From Saccharopolyspora spinosa NRRL 18395 (GTDB lineage Bacteria; Actinomycetota; Actinomycetes; Mycobacteriales; Pseudonocardiaceae), in the NCBI RefSeq assembly GCF_000194155.1, contig NZ_GL877880.1:345465-409464 (forward strand): 64,000 nt of DNA, in the 5' to 3' direction. Made by a program: the position numbers and the translations under genes. Below are positions 41,470 through 51,122 of this stretch, in pieces (within the stretch, counting starts at the first letter, position 1; each line of letters opens with the position of its first letter). Below the pieces are notes generated by a model, which saw only the letters and a list, made by a program, of their open reading frames with translations, made no database searches and was not told the DNA's origin.

Positions 41470-43428
41470 TCAGCGGAACGGCGGGAAGAGGGAGCCATTT
41501 GAGGGTGGACTGGTGGTCGGGTTGCTGTTGCTGTAGTTGCCCACCATCAGCGTCACCGCCTGGTTCTTGCCCAGCTTCTGCCCGCTGCTCGGCGACGAGC
41601 CGACCACCTTGCCGTCCTGGCTCTTGTCCGAGGTCGGCTGGTTGACCTCGTTTATCTCGCCGTCCCAGCCGCGGGACCGCAGGGCGTCCTCGGCTTGGCT
41701 GGGCGACATGCCCAGCAGCGACGGCATGGTGATCTGCTGGCCGTTGGAGACCACCAGGGTGATCTCGGTGTTCGGCCGTGCCTTGCTACCGCCAGACGGG
41801 CTCTGGTCGAGCACGGTGCCCGGTGCCTGGTCGGAGTCGCGGTCCTGCCTGCTGACCTTGAACCCGGCACCCTCCAGGTAGGCCTTCGCGGTGTCGTAGG
41901 GCATGCCGCGCACGTCCTTGATCTCGACCGTCGGGATCGCCTTACCCACCGTCACCGAAATCGTGGTGCCCTGGGTGACGGACTGGCCCTTCTTGTCCCA
42001 GTCGATGATCTTGTCGACCTGCTTGGGGTCGCTGGTCTCCTCGTAGGACGGCGTCAGCCCCAGCTTGAGTCCGGCCTCCTCCAACTTCTGCGATGCCTCG
42101 GCGATGGACAGCCCGCTCAGGTCCGGCACCTGCACGCTCGCCGGCCCGGTGCCGGAGCAAAGCTCGATCTTCTGGGTCTCCTTGGCCACCGCCACGCCCG
42201 GCGCCGGCTTCTGGCTGACGACCTTGTCGATGTTGTCGACGCTGGACGGGGACACACACCAGGCGAGCTTCCACCCACGGGCGTCGGCCTCGGCCTGGGC
42301 CGAGGCCCGGGTCATGCTGACGAAGTTCGGCGGGACCTCAGTCTTCGGCGAGCTGTTGAAGATCCAGGTCGCCAGCCAGGCGACGAGCGCGAACACGATC
42401 ACGCAGGCCGTGGTGACCAGCGCGATGGTCCGGTGCTTGCGCTTCTTGCGCTCCCGCTCGACATCGGCTTCGTCCGGCTCCCGGTCGACCGACCGGTGAC
42501 GGCCGGGCGGCAGCATCTCGGTCGCCGAGGCCTGCGAGAGCATCGCCGTCCGCTCGTCCTCGGACATGATCATCGGCGCCTTCGGGCGCTGCCCGGAGAG
42601 CACCCGCACCAGGTCGGCCCGCATCTCCGCGGCCGACTGGTAGCGGTTGGCCGGGTTCTTGCTCAACGCCTTGAGCACCACGGCGTCCAGCGAGGCCGGC
42701 GTCGTCGGATTGACGTCGGAGGGCTTGCGCGGCTCCTCCCGAACGTGCTGGTAGGCGACCGCGACCGGCGAGTCGCCGGTGAACGGCGGCTCCCCGGTGA
42801 GCAGCTCGAACAGCACGCAGCCGGAGGCGTAGACGTCGCTTCGCGCGTCCACCGCCTCGCCACGCGCCTGTTCTGGCGAGAGGTACTGCGCGGTCCCGAT
42901 CACCGCCGCTGTCTGCGTCACCGCAGCCTGCCCGTCGGCCAGCGCCCGCGCGATGCCGAAGTCCATCACCTTCACGGCGCCGCCGCGGGTGATCATGATG
43001 TTGGCGGGCTTGACGTCCCGATGTATGATCCCGTGCCGGTGGCTGAAGTCCAGCGCAGCCGACGCGTCCGCCATGACCTCCATAGCCCGGCGCGGCGACA
43101 GCGGGCCCTCGGTCTTGACGATGTCGCGCAGCGTCCGGCCGTCGACGTACTCCATCACGATGTACGGCAGCGGCCCGCTCTCGGATTCCGTCTCGCCGGT
43201 GTCGTATACGGCCACGATGGCCGGGTGGTTCAGCGCGGCGGCATTCTGCGCCTCGCGGCGGAACCGCAGCTGGAACGTGGGGTCGCGGGCGAGGTCGGCG
43301 CGCAGGATCTTCACCGCCACGTCGCGACTCAGCCGGGTGTCGCGGCCGCGGTGCACCTCGGACATACCGCCGTAGCCGAGAGTCTCACCGAGCTCGTAGC
43401 GGTTGGACAGAAGTCGAGGTGAACTCAT
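41470..43428 (-). CDS. pknB: Ser/Thr protein kinase PknB with four PASTA domains
   Basis: 652-residue membrane kinase that senses wall fragments. The kinase domain is at about 10-275 (GETLGYGGMSEVHRGRD, VAVKILRADLAR, GIIHRDVKPANIMI, VMDFGIA), followed by a juxtamembrane segment, one helix (about 335-357, IALVTTACVIVFALVAWLAT) and four PASTA repeats (about 363-630) that would bind lipid II or muropeptides outside. The first PASTA has two cysteines (WCVSP, LCSG). It ends in a Pro/Ser-rich tail. Last gene of the fhaA-to-pknB operon. Expected targets include PstP, FhaB, CwlM and the MurJ pseudokinase, by analogy to mycobacteria. Confidence 0.97.
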   Translation of the reverse strand: MSSPRLLSNRYELGETLGYGGMSEVHRGRDTRLSRDVAVKILRADLARDPTFQLRFRREAQNAAALNHPAIVAVYDTGETESESGPLPYIVMEYVDGRTLRDIVKTEGPLSPRRAMEVMADASAALDFSHRHGIIHRDVKPANIMITRGGAVKVMDFGIARALADGQAAVTQTAAVIGTAQYLSPEQARGEAVDARSDVYASGCVLFELLTGEPPFTGDSPVAVAYQHVREEPRKPSDVNPTTPASLDAVVLKALSKNPANRYQSAAEMRADLVRVLSGQRPKAPMIMSEDERTAMLSQASATEMLPPGRHRSVDREPDEADVERERKKRKHRTIALVTTACVIVFALVAWLATWIFNSSPKTEVPPNFVSMTRASAQAEADARGWKLAWCVSPSSVDNIDKVVSQKPAPGVAVAKETQKIELCSGTGPASVQVPDLSGLSIAEASQKLEEAGLKLGLTPSYEETSDPKQVDKIIDWDKKGQSVTQGTTISVTVGKAIPTVEIKDVRGMPYDTAKAYLEGAGFKVSRQDRDSDQAPGTVLDQSPSGGSKARPNTEITLVVSNGQQITMPSLLGMSPSQAEDALRSRGWDGEINEVNQPTSDKSQDGKVVGSSPSSGQKLGKNQAVTLMVGNYSNSNPTTSPPSNGSLFPPFR

Positions 43429-43465
43429 CGAAGTGTCGTTCCGATCCTTGTCAACGATCGTCCCA

Positions 43466-44794
43466 TCATGCCGATTCGCCCTGTGCGGCCGGTGCCAGCA
43501 GGACGACCGGCGGCGGTCCCCCGAATTCCGTGTCAGGCCAACTCGCGGGGTCCGCCCCGATCAAGGGCGTGCGCTGTAGCGAAGTCTGGCCCAAAGCAGT
43601 TGCCGAATCCAGGTTGTGAGATGTCACATGGCCGGATCCGACCAATCCCTGGTCCCGGTTGACCACCCAGTAAGTGGCCACACCGACAGCGACCAGCAAG
43701 GCTACCGCGAGCACCGCGACGAGCACCCAGACGATGACCTTGTTCGTGCGCGGCGAGGACGGCACCTGCTGCGGTGCCAGCTGTGCGGCAGGCACCTGTG
43801 GGGCCGGTGCCTGCGGCGGGATCAGCCCAGGCGGGTACGTGTTGCCCATCGGCGGCAGTTGCCCGGGCATCTGGTGCACCCCGGTGCTCGTCGGCACGGC
43901 GACGTTCAGCTGCTGCCGCTGCTGCGGCATGACCAGCGAGGACGGGGTGGGCAGCGGCATGCCTGCGCGCACGGCGGCGACGGCGTGGGCGAACTCGCCG
44001 CCGTCGGCGTAGCGGCGTCGCGGGTCCTTCGCCAGCGTCGCCTCGATCAGCGCCCGCACCCCCGGCGGCACGTCCGGCGGCAGCGGCGGCGGGATCTCCC
44101 GGATGTGCATCATCGCGACCGTGACCGCGTTCTCGGACAGGAACGGGCGGTGGCCCATCAGGCACTCGTAGCCGACCACGGCCAGCGAGTACACGTCGCT
44201 GGACGGCGTCGCGTCGTCGCCGAGGGCTTGTTCCGGCGCGATGTAGTGCGCGGTGCCCATCACCATTCCCGAGCGGGTCACCGGTGCCGCGTCGGCTGCC
44301 TTCGCGATGCCGAAGTCGGTCAGCTTCACCTTGCCCTCGGGCGTGATCAGGATGTTGCCCGGCTTGACGTCCCGGTGCACCAGGCCCCGCTCGTGCGCGG
44401 CCTGCAACGCCCGACCGGCCTGCTCCAGCATGTCCAGCGTGTGGTCGGTGTTGATGCGGCGCTCGCGGGCCAGGATCGCTGCCAGTGGCTCGCCCTCGAC
44501 CAGCTCCATCACCAGGTACGCGGTGTCCTCCGGGCCGTCCGGGATGGCTGCGGTCTCGCCGTAGTCGTGCACCGCGGCGATGCCCGGGTGGTTCAGCGAC
44601 GCGGTCGTCCGCGCCTCGGTGCGGAAGCGGTGCAGGAACTCGGCGTCACCGCACAGTTCCGCCTTGAGCACCTTTATGGCGACGGTCCGGTCCAGCCGGA
44701 CGTCCACCGCCTGCCAGACCTCGCCCATCCCGCCGACGGCGATGCGCTGGCCGAGCCGGTACCGGTCGGCGAGTAACTGGCCGGAGGTCAGCAC
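43466..44794 (-). CDS. pknA: Ser/Thr protein kinase PknA
   Basis: 442-residue membrane kinase. Kinase domain about 10-270 (QRIAVGGMGEVWQAVD, VAIKVLKAELCG, GLVHRDVKPGNILI, LTDFGIAKA), then a Pro/Gln-rich juxtamembrane stretch (about 280-350), one helix (about 353-378, VIVWVLVAVLAVALLVAVGV) and a short external tail without PASTA domains. In mycobacteria PknA and PknB together control cell shape and division. Starts GTG 44794, three bases after pbpA; pknB follows after 37 bases. Confidence 0.95.
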   Translation of the reverse strand: MLTSGQLLADRYRLGQRIAVGGMGEVWQAVDVRLDRTVAIKVLKAELCGDAEFLHRFRTEARTTASLNHPGIAAVHDYGETAAIPDGPEDTAYLVMELVEGEPLAAILARERRINTDHTLDMLEQAGRALQAAHERGLVHRDVKPGNILITPEGKVKLTDFGIAKAADAAPVTRSGMVMGTAHYIAPEQALGDDATPSSDVYSLAVVGYECLMGHRPFLSENAVTVAMMHIREIPPPLPPDVPPGVRALIEATLAKDPRRRYADGGEFAHAVAAVRAGMPLPTPSSLVMPQQRQQLNVAVPTSTGVHQMPGQLPPMGNTYPPGLIPPQAPAPQVPAAQLAPQQVPSSPRTNKVIVWVLVAVLAVALLVAVGVATYWVVNRDQGLVGSGHVTSHNLDSATALGQTSLQRTPLIGADPASWPDTEFGGPPPVVLLAPAAQGESA

Positions 44795-44797
44795 GGG

Positions 44798-46252
44798 TCA
44801 GCCACCCCCCTGCAGACCGGCCCGGATGACCTCCCGGCCGATCGGGGCGGCGATCGAGCCACCCGTGGCCTCCGTGCCCTCGTCACCACCGTTCTCCACG
44901 ATCACCGCCACCGCGATGGTCGGGTTCTCCGCTGGCGCGAACGCGACGTACCAACCGTGCGGCTGGTCCTTGGCGTCGCCGTGCTGGGCGGTACCGGTCT
45001 TCGAGGCGATCTCGATGCCGGAGATCTTGCCGCCGCCCTTGGTGTTCTTCTCCGACTGGATCATCATGTCGCGGATCATCCGCGCGATGTCCGGCGAGAC
45101 GGCCTGGTTCATCTCCTCCGACTGGAAGGAGCTCAGCTCCGCCATGTCCGGCGACCGGGTCGCCTCGACCAGCTGCGGCTTCATCAGCTTGCCGTCGTTG
45201 GCGATGGCCGCGGCCATCATCGCGTTCTGCAGCGGCGTCACCCGCACGTCGCGCTGGCCGATCCCGCTCTGGTAAAGCGACGGGGCGTCGGCCATCGGAC
45301 CCAGGTCCGACTTGGCGACGTTCATCGGGATCGCCAGGTCCTGCCCGAAGCCGAACGCGGCGGCGGTCTCCCGCATCTTCTCCGGGCCGACCTCACCGGC
45401 GATCTTGGCGAACGCGGTGTTGCACGAGTGTGCCAGTGCCTGCGTCAGGGTGTTGCCCGCGCAGGTCTTCGTGCCGTAGTTCGGCAGCTGCGTGTTGGTG
45501 CCGGGCAGCGTGATCGACGCAGCCGCTTCCACTTGGCTGTTCGGGGTGTACCCGTTCTTCAGCGCGGCGGCGGCGGTGATCAGCTTGAACGTCGAGCCCG
45601 GCGGGTAGATCTCGGAGACCGCCCGGTTGGCCATCGGCGCATCCGAGTTGTCGTTGAGCTTCTCCCACTCCGCCGCGGCGTCGTTGTTGTTCGTGGTGGC
45701 CAGCACGTTCGGGTCGTACGAGGGCGCATTGACCATCGCCAGGACCTTGCCGGTCTTCGGGTCGAGCGCCACCACGGAGCCGTGGAAGCCCTGCTTGGTC
45801 AGCTGCTCGTAGGCCACCTGCTGGATCGCCGGTTTGATGGTCAGCTCGACGCTGCCACCGCGCGGCTTGTTACCGGTGATCATGTCGGAGAGCCGGCCGA
45901 AGGCCAAGCTGTCGTCGGTGCCGTTGAGGATCTTGTCCTCGGCGCGCTCGACCCCGTTGGAGCCGTAGAAGAACGAGTAGAACCCGGTGACCGGGGCGTA
46001 CATCGGCCCGTTCGGGTAGGTGCGCTGGAACGCGTAGCGGTCGTGCTCGATGGGCATCGAGCTCGCCAGCGACTGGCCGCCGGCGATGATCTGCCCGCGC
46101 TCCCGCGAGTTCTCCTCGTACTTGATCCGCACGTTGCGGGCGTCGTCGTTGAGCTCGTCGGCCTTGATTACCTGGACGTACGTCGCGTTGCCCATCAGCA
46201 GCACGATCATCGCCATCATGGCCAGCGCCACCCGGCGCAACGGCTTGTTCAT
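44798..46252 (-). CDS. pbpA: Penicillin-binding protein PbpA (class B transpeptidase)
   Basis: 484-residue class B PBP. It has an N-terminal membrane anchor (ALAMMAMIVLLMGNATYVQV) and a dimerisation part with RERGQIIAGGQSLASSMPIE. The transpeptidase motifs are SEIYPPGSTFKLITAAAAL (SxxK), SCNTAFAKIA (SxN) and ASKTGTAQHGDAKDQPHGWY (KTG). It cross-links peptidoglycan, working with the RodA glycosyltransferase encoded next to it. The ATG overlaps the rodA stop (ATGA). The frame is open far upstream but that part lies over rodA. Confidence 0.96.
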   Translation of the reverse strand: MNKPLRRVALAMMAMIVLLMGNATYVQVIKADELNDDARNVRIKYEENSRERGQIIAGGQSLASSMPIEHDRYAFQRTYPNGPMYAPVTGFYSFFYGSNGVERAEDKILNGTDDSLAFGRLSDMITGNKPRGGSVELTIKPAIQQVAYEQLTKQGFHGSVVALDPKTGKVLAMVNAPSYDPNVLATTNNNDAAAEWEKLNDNSDAPMANRAVSEIYPPGSTFKLITAAAALKNGYTPNSQVEAAASITLPGTNTQLPNYGTKTCAGNTLTQALAHSCNTAFAKIAGEVGPEKMRETAAAFGFGQDLAIPMNVAKSDLGPMADAPSLYQSGIGQRDVRVTPLQNAMMAAAIANDGKLMKPQLVEATRSPDMAELSSFQSEEMNQAVSPDIARMIRDMMIQSEKNTKGGGKISGIEIASKTGTAQHGDAKDQPHGWYVAFAPAENPTIAVAVIVENGGDEGTEATGGSIAAPIGREVIRAGLQGGG

Positions 46253-47673
46253 CGGGGACGCTCCACCAACTCCGTATGTGCCTCCGCGATCGGCGCCTGC
46301 TTCGGCTTCGGCTTCGCTGGCGCCTGCGGACGGCGGGCCGCGTCGGAGACCCGCAGCAGCAGCGCGACCAACATGTAGTTGGCCAGCATCGAGGAACCAC
46401 CGGCGGCCAGGAACGGAGCCGTCAGACCGGTCATCGGGATCAGCCCGGTGACACCGCCGGCGACCACGAACAGCTGCAGCGCCATCGTGAACGACAGACC
46501 GCCAGCGAACAGCTTGCCGAAGGAGTCGCGCACCGCGAGGGCGCTGCGCAGCCCGCGCATCATCAGCATCAGGTACACCGTGAGCAGGGCCATCAGCCCG
46601 ACCAGGCCGAGTTCCTCGCCCAGCGCCGGGATGATGAAGTCGCTGAAGGCCAGCGGGGTGATCTGCGGCATGCCGCCACCCAAACCGGAGCCGCCGATGC
46701 CGCCGTGCGCCATCCCGAACAGGCCGGTGCGCAGCTGGTAGCCGGGGTCCCACTCACCATCGGGCACCCGCACCATCGGGTCCAGCCAGGTGTTCACCCG
46801 GTCCTGGACGTGGTCGAACAGGTTGAACGCGATGATGCAGCCGACGGCGAACATCGACAGGCCCAGGAACACCCACACCGCACGTTCGGTGGCGATGTAG
46901 ATCATCACCAGCACGATGCCGAAGAACAGCAGCGACGTGCCCAGGTCCTTCTCCAGCACGACGATGCCGATGGACAGGGCCCAAGCGGCGATGACCGGCA
47001 TCAGGTCTCGCGGCCGCGGCCAGTCGATGCCGAGGAACCGCTTGCCCGCGGTGGTGAACAGCTCCCGCTTGGACACCAGGAACGAGGCGAAGAAGATCAG
47101 CAGCAGGATCTTCGCGAACTCGTTGGGCTGGATGGACACGAAGCCCAGGTTGATCCACAGCTTGGAGCCGTTGACCTCGGAGATGCTCGACGGCAGCAGG
47201 CCGGGCAGCGCCAGCAGCGCCAGCCCGACGAAACCGCAGGTGTAGCCGTACTGGGCCAGCGTCCGGTGGTCCTTGATGAACACCAGCACCAGGATGAACA
47301 GCACCACGCCGGCCGTGGTGAAGACGATCTGCTTCGCGGTGAACGGGTAGCCCACCGCCTCGGCGAGGTCGAGCCGGTGCAGCATGACCAGCCCGAGCCC
47401 GTTGATCAAGGACACCAGCGGCAGGACCAACGGGTCGGCGTACGGGGCCCACCGGCGGACGCCGAGGTGCGCCGCGCCGAAGAGCACCAGGAACGCCAAG
47501 CCGTAGAAGAACAGCTCCCGGGTAATGGTCTGTTCCTGGGAGACCTCCACCACGATCAGCGCGAACGTGACGATCACTGCCGAGCAAACCAGCATGAACA
47601 GCTCGGTGCCCCGCCGAGTGTCGACTCGGGGGGCCCCGCTGGCAGCTCCGGTCGTAACGGCCGGTTGCGCCAT
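46249..47673 (-). CDS. rodA: SEDS peptidoglycan glycosyltransferase RodA
   Basis: 474-residue multi-pass SEDS protein that polymerises lipid II with its partner PbpA. Ten or so hydrophobic segments are visible; conserved SEDS blocks include GSKLWINLGFVSIQPNEFAK, VVLEKDLGTSLLFFGIVLVM and GGSGLGGGMPQITPLAFSDF. The cytoplasmic C-tail is Pro/Lys-rich. I start it at ATG 47673, which overlaps the pstP stop by one base (TGATG); a TTG one codon upstream is also possible. Confidence 0.96.
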   Translation of the reverse strand: MAQPAVTTGAASGAPRVDTRRGTELFMLVCSAVIVTFALIVVEVSQEQTITRELFFYGLAFLVLFGAAHLGVRRWAPYADPLVLPLVSLINGLGLVMLHRLDLAEAVGYPFTAKQIVFTTAGVVLFILVLVFIKDHRTLAQYGYTCGFVGLALLALPGLLPSSISEVNGSKLWINLGFVSIQPNEFAKILLLIFFASFLVSKRELFTTAGKRFLGIDWPRPRDLMPVIAAWALSIGIVVLEKDLGTSLLFFGIVLVMIYIATERAVWVFLGLSMFAVGCIIAFNLFDHVQDRVNTWLDPMVRVPDGEWDPGYQLRTGLFGMAHGGIGGSGLGGGMPQITPLAFSDFIIPALGEELGLVGLMALLTVYLMLMMRGLRSALAVRDSFGKLFAGGLSFTMALQLFVVAGGVTGLIPMTGLTAPFLAAGGSSMLANYMLVALLLRVSDAARRPQAPAKPKPKQAPIAEAHTELVERPR

Positions 47674-49088
47674 CAACTCACCATCCGGCAGGTCACGCCC
47701 GGCTGCTGCTCCTCCGTCTGCAGCGGGGTGGCGTCCGACGGCTGCTCAGGCTGCTGGCCCTGAAACGGCGGCCGCGACGGCTGCTGGCCAGCCGGGGGCT
47801 GCTGTGCCGGGGGCTGTTGCGCCGGAGGCTGCTGTGCCGGCGGCGGCTCGGGCTTCTGGCATTCCGGCAGCAGCGCGGTCATCCGGAGCCGCCGCATCGC
47901 GTCGCGGGCCTCCTGCAGCCCGTTGACCTCGGCGATGCCGTTGCGGACGTCCGGCCGCTGCGCTTCCTGGAGGTCGACCACCTTGACCGGGGTACAGTCC
48001 GGCGCTGAGTCCGGCGGACAGGACGTTTCGACCTGCCAATTCAACGAGACACCGAGCACGCTGCCCTGCACTCCCTGGAAGATCACCACCTCATCGGCGC
48101 GGTTCGCGCCGATGTAGTACTGGTTGAGCACCCACCAACGCCCAACCAGCGCAATTCCGGCCAGCACGATGAGCACGCCGCACGTCACCAGCAGCGAACG
48201 CAGCCAGCGGCGCTTGCGCGGCTGCTCCGGTGGAGGTGAGGTGGGCTCGAAACGCTGCGGCTGCGGCCGCGGCATGGTCACCGCGGATGCGCGTGCCGCA
48301 GACGAATCGGGTTGCGGATGCTCATCGCCATTTCCCGCCGCGCCCCCGACGATCGGGGCGTCGTCGCCGAACTCGACGTCGACGACGTCGGCGATGATCA
48401 CGGTGACGTTGTCCGGACCACCGCCCTTGAGGGCGAGCTCGATCATCCGGTCCGCGCACTGCTGCGGATCCGGGATGCGCAGCGCTTCCGCCATCGTCTC
48501 CGTGCTCACCGGGCCGGTCAGGCCGTCCGAGCAGAGCAGGTAGCGGTCGCCGGCCCGGGCTTCCCGGATCGCCAGGCTCGGTTCCACCTCGTGGCCGGTC
48601 AACGCGTGCAGCAGCAGCGAGCGCTGCGGGTGGTTGGCGGCCTCCTCCTCGGTGATCCGGCCTTCGTCGATCAGCGACTGCACGAAGGTGTCGTCGTGGG
48701 TTATCTGGGTCAGTTCGCCGTCGCGGACCAGATAGGCCCGGGAGTCGCCGATGTGCACCAAGCCCAGTTTGCTGCCTGCGAACAGCACAGCGGTGAGCGT
48801 GGTGCCCATCCCCTCCAGGTCCGGGTCGTTGGCCACCAGCTCGGCGATCGCGCCGTTGCCGGCCAGCACCGCACCGCGGAGCTGCCCGAGCAGGTCGTCG
48901 CTCGGCTCGTCGTCGTCCAACGGCGCCAACGCCGCGATGACGACCTTGCTGGCGACCTCACCGGCGGCATGTCCACCCATGCCGTCCGCGAGGGCGAGTA
49001 GTCGTGGGCCGGCATAGACCGAGTCCTGGTTGTTGGAGCGCACCAGGCCGCGGTCGCTGCGGGCTGCGTAGTGAAGGACGAGGGTCAT
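47673..49088 (-). CDS. pstP: Ser/Thr protein phosphatase PstP (PP2C)
   Basis: 471-residue membrane phosphatase opposing PknA and PknB. The PP2C domain is at about 1-240, with metal-binding motifs LALADGMGGHAAGE, VHIGDSRAYLVRDGEL, LLCSDGLTGPV and GGGPDNVTVIIADV. A polar linker follows, then one membrane helix (about 305-330, LLVTCGVLIVLAGIALVGRW) and an external part ending in Pro/Gln repeats (QQPPAQQPPAQQPPAG). The ATG overlaps the fhaB stop (ATGA). Confidence 0.96.
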   Translation of the reverse strand: MTLVLHYAARSDRGLVRSNNQDSVYAGPRLLALADGMGGHAAGEVASKVVIAALAPLDDDEPSDDLLGQLRGAVLAGNGAIAELVANDPDLEGMGTTLTAVLFAGSKLGLVHIGDSRAYLVRDGELTQITHDDTFVQSLIDEGRITEEEAANHPQRSLLLHALTGHEVEPSLAIREARAGDRYLLCSDGLTGPVSTETMAEALRIPDPQQCADRMIELALKGGGPDNVTVIIADVVDVEFGDDAPIVGGAAGNGDEHPQPDSSAARASAVTMPRPQPQRFEPTSPPPEQPRKRRWLRSLLVTCGVLIVLAGIALVGRWWVLNQYYIGANRADEVVIFQGVQGSVLGVSLNWQVETSCPPDSAPDCTPVKVVDLQEAQRPDVRNGIAEVNGLQEARDAMRRLRMTALLPECQKPEPPPAQQPPAQQPPAQQPPAGQQPSRPPFQGQQPEQPSDATPLQTEEQQPGVTCRMVS

Positions 49089-49549
49089 GAGCGCAGCTCG
49101 ATCACCGTCTTGCCGATTCTGATCGGAACGCCGAGCGGGACCTTGGTCGGCCCCGTGACCTTCGCCCGATCGAGGTATGTGCCGTTTGTGGAGCCTAGAT
49201 CCTCCACGTACCAATCGGAGCCTCGAAGCGACAATCTCGCGTGTCGTGTCGACGCGTAGTCGTCGTCGAGTACCAACGTGGAGTCATCGGCACGACCGAT
49301 CAGGATCGGTCGGCCGTCCAGGGAGATGCGTGTGCCGGCGAGAGCGCCGTGCGTTACCACCATCTGGCGGGGCACCTTGCTCTTGCCCCGGGACTGCTTG
49401 CCCGGTAGCCGACTCGCACCTGGCATCGGGACCCGCATCCCGGACGCCGAGTAAAGATCCGAGCGAACCACGCGAAGCGCAGCCAGCACGAACAACCAGA
49501 GCAGGGCGAGAAACCCTGCTCTGGTCAGCTGAATCACCAGCTCTGGCAC
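49085..49549 (-). CDS. fhaB: FHA-domain protein FhaB (FipA)
   Basis: 154 residues: an N-terminal membrane helix (LTRAGFLALLWLFVLAALRV), a basic linker containing a possible phosphosite region, and an FHA domain (about 65-154) with ILIGRADDS, YASTRHARLSL and LGSTNGTYLDR as phosphothreonine-binding residues. In mycobacteria FipA joins FtsZ and FtsQ at the division site. Cotranscribed with fhaA upstream (47-base gap). Confidence 0.94.
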   Translation of the reverse strand: MPELVIQLTRAGFLALLWLFVLAALRVVRSDLYSASGMRVPMPGASRLPGKQSRGKSKVPRQMVVTHGALAGTRISLDGRPILIGRADDSTLVLDDDYASTRHARLSLRGSDWYVEDLGSTNGTYLDRAKVTGPTKVPLGVPIRIGKTVIELRS

Positions 49550-49596
49550 TTGTTGTGAACGCTCCTACTCGTGTCTGGACGCGGGGTTCCGCGGTC

Positions 49597-50781
49597 TCAG
49601 GCCTGCTGAGCGCGGAAGACCAGGGACGAGTGGCCCACCCTGATCACGTCGCCGTCTGCCAACTGCCAAGTCTGCACCGGCGTGCCGTTCACCGTGGTGC
49701 CATTGGTCGAACCGAGATCGGCCAACATCGCGCTCTGGCCGTCCCAGGTGATCTCGATGTGCTTGCGCGAGACCCCGGTGTCCGGCAGGCGGAACTGACC
49801 CTCCTGACCCCGGCCGATGATGTTCGAGCCGTGTTGCAGCGTGTACGACCGGTTCGAACCGTCGTCGAGGTGCAGCGTCGCGGTCATCTGCGCGCGCGGG
49901 CCACCCCCGGCGAAGCCGCCGCTCTGCGGGAAGGCACCGCCGGGCTGCTGGCCGTAGCCCTGGTCGGGGAAGCCACCGGACTGCGGGTACGCCCCGCCCG
50001 GCTGTTGACCGTAGCCCTGGTCGTAACCGGCGGGCTGGCCGTAACCACCCTGGTCGTAACCGGCTTGCTGCGGCTGCTGGCCGTAACCCTGGTCGTAGCC
50101 GCCCGGATGTTGACCGTAGCCCTGGTCGTAACCGGCGGGCTGGCCGTAACCCTGGTCGTAGCCGGCGGCAGGCTGGCCGTAGCCGCCCTGGTCGTAACCC
50201 GGCGGCTGCTGGCCGTAACCGCCCTGGTCGTAACCAGGTTGCTGCGGCTGCTGGCCGTAGCCGTAGTTGGGGTCTTGGCCTTGGCCGTAACCCTGCTCGT
50301 GGCCGTACTGCCCCTGCTGGTTGTACGGATCTCCCTGGGGGTAGTGGCCTGGTGGCTGGCTCATGGGTCGGTCTCCTGCGGTACGCGGTTGTGCCGGCCG
50401 TCGAGTCACGTCGGGGTCGACGGTCGAGCTGATTCGAAACTGTCCCGTGTGCAGCGTCTCAGAGCGCTCCAGGGAGACTACGACGTCACCATATGTGTCC
50501 CACCCCTGCTCGGTGAGATGCTCCTGAACGCAGTCGGCGAGGAGGTCGGTCACCCGGGCCTCATCGTCGGTGAGCCGATCGTGATCGGACGGGCTCAGTT
50601 GCACAACGTAATGGTTGCAAGCGAGCAACCGTCCCCCGGCGAGCTCCCGGACCTGCAGCTCGGCTTCCCGCTGCAGAGCCTGGGCGACCTCCTGGGGAAC
50701 GACCTTTCCGCCGAAAACGCGCGCAAAGCCGTTACCAACGATGCCTTCGAGTCGGCGCTCAAAGCGCTGCACGAGGCCCAC
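49597..50781 (-). CDS. fhaA: FHA-domain protein FhaA with long Gly-Tyr-Gln repeat linker
   Basis: 394 residues. The N-terminal FhaA domain (about 1-125, LVQRFERRLEGIVGNGFARV, WDTYGDVVVSLERSETLHTG) is joined to a C-terminal FHA domain (about 300-394, GSNIIGRGQEGQFRLPDTGV, SRKHIEITW, LGSTNGTTVNG) by a linker built of repeated YDQGYGQ / GYGQQP units. In mycobacteria the FHA domain binds the phosphorylated MviN pseudokinase and slows wall synthesis. Start GTG 50781. It is the first gene of the seven-gene operon; its promoter lies in the gap toward tRNA-Leu. Confidence 0.94.
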   Translation of the reverse strand: MGLVQRFERRLEGIVGNGFARVFGGKVVPQEVAQALQREAELQVRELAGGRLLACNHYVVQLSPSDHDRLTDDEARVTDLLADCVQEHLTEQGWDTYGDVVVSLERSETLHTGQFRISSTVDPDVTRRPAQPRTAGDRPMSQPPGHYPQGDPYNQQGQYGHEQGYGQGQDPNYGYGQQPQQPGYDQGGYGQQPPGYDQGGYGQPAAGYDQGYGQPAGYDQGYGQHPGGYDQGYGQQPQQAGYDQGGYGQPAGYDQGYGQQPGGAYPQSGGFPDQGYGQQPGGAFPQSGGFAGGGPRAQMTATLHLDDGSNRSYTLQHGSNIIGRGQEGQFRLPDTGVSRKHIEITWDGQSAMLADLGSTNGTTVNGTPVQTWQLADGDVIRVGHSSLVFRAQQA

Positions 50782-50990
50782 GGCAAAATCCCTTCACGCG
50801 TACGACTCCTGGCGACCATCGTATCTGGGCCAACGGGCCGAGACACCGCCCTGTTCCCAACTCGTCCAACCCCCCGCCGAACCCCCTCGTCAGCCGTGCT
50901 AATCTTCTCTCGCCAACAGGGCAGCGGACGCGAAAGCGCCCCCGATGCCAAGGGTCGGAAGACAGCAGGATAAGCTTCCAGCCAAGCCAC

Positions 50991-51073
50991 GGGCGAGTGG
51001 CGGAATGGCAGACGCGCACGGTTCAGGTCCGTGTGTCCGAAAGGACGTGAGGGTTCAACTCCCTCCTCGCCCA
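50991..51073 (+). tRNA. tRNA-Leu (CAG anticodon)
   Basis: 83-base class II tRNA. The acceptor GGGCGAG pairs with CTCGCCC, the anticodon arm is CACGGTTCAGGTCCGTG (CAG), a long variable arm (TGTCCGAAAGGACG) is present and the T-arm is GAGGGTTCAACTCCCTC. Discriminator A, no encoded CCA. A tRNA-Leu after fhaA is also found in mycobacteria. Confidence 0.97.
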
Positions 51074-51084
51074 CGTACGTTCGT

Positions 51085-51122
51085 AAGAGGGCCCCCGCGA
51101 AGCATGAGCCGGGGGCCCTCTT
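51085..51122 (+). terminator. Terminator after tRNA-Leu
   Basis: AAGAGGGCCCCCG (51085-51097) pairs exactly with CGGGGGCCCTCTT (51110-51122), followed by CTTATTT. Confidence 0.9.

Noticed and set aside
43468..44776. Plus-strand open frames opposite pknA
   Set aside because: His/Arg/Asp-rich translations are the typical mirror of GC-rich coding DNA; pknA on the minus strand explains the region.
50000..50330. Regularly repeated DNA in fhaA resembling a CRISPR-like array
   Set aside because: The repeats encode YDQGYGQ-type units of the FhaA linker, vary with codon choice and have no spacers of constant length.
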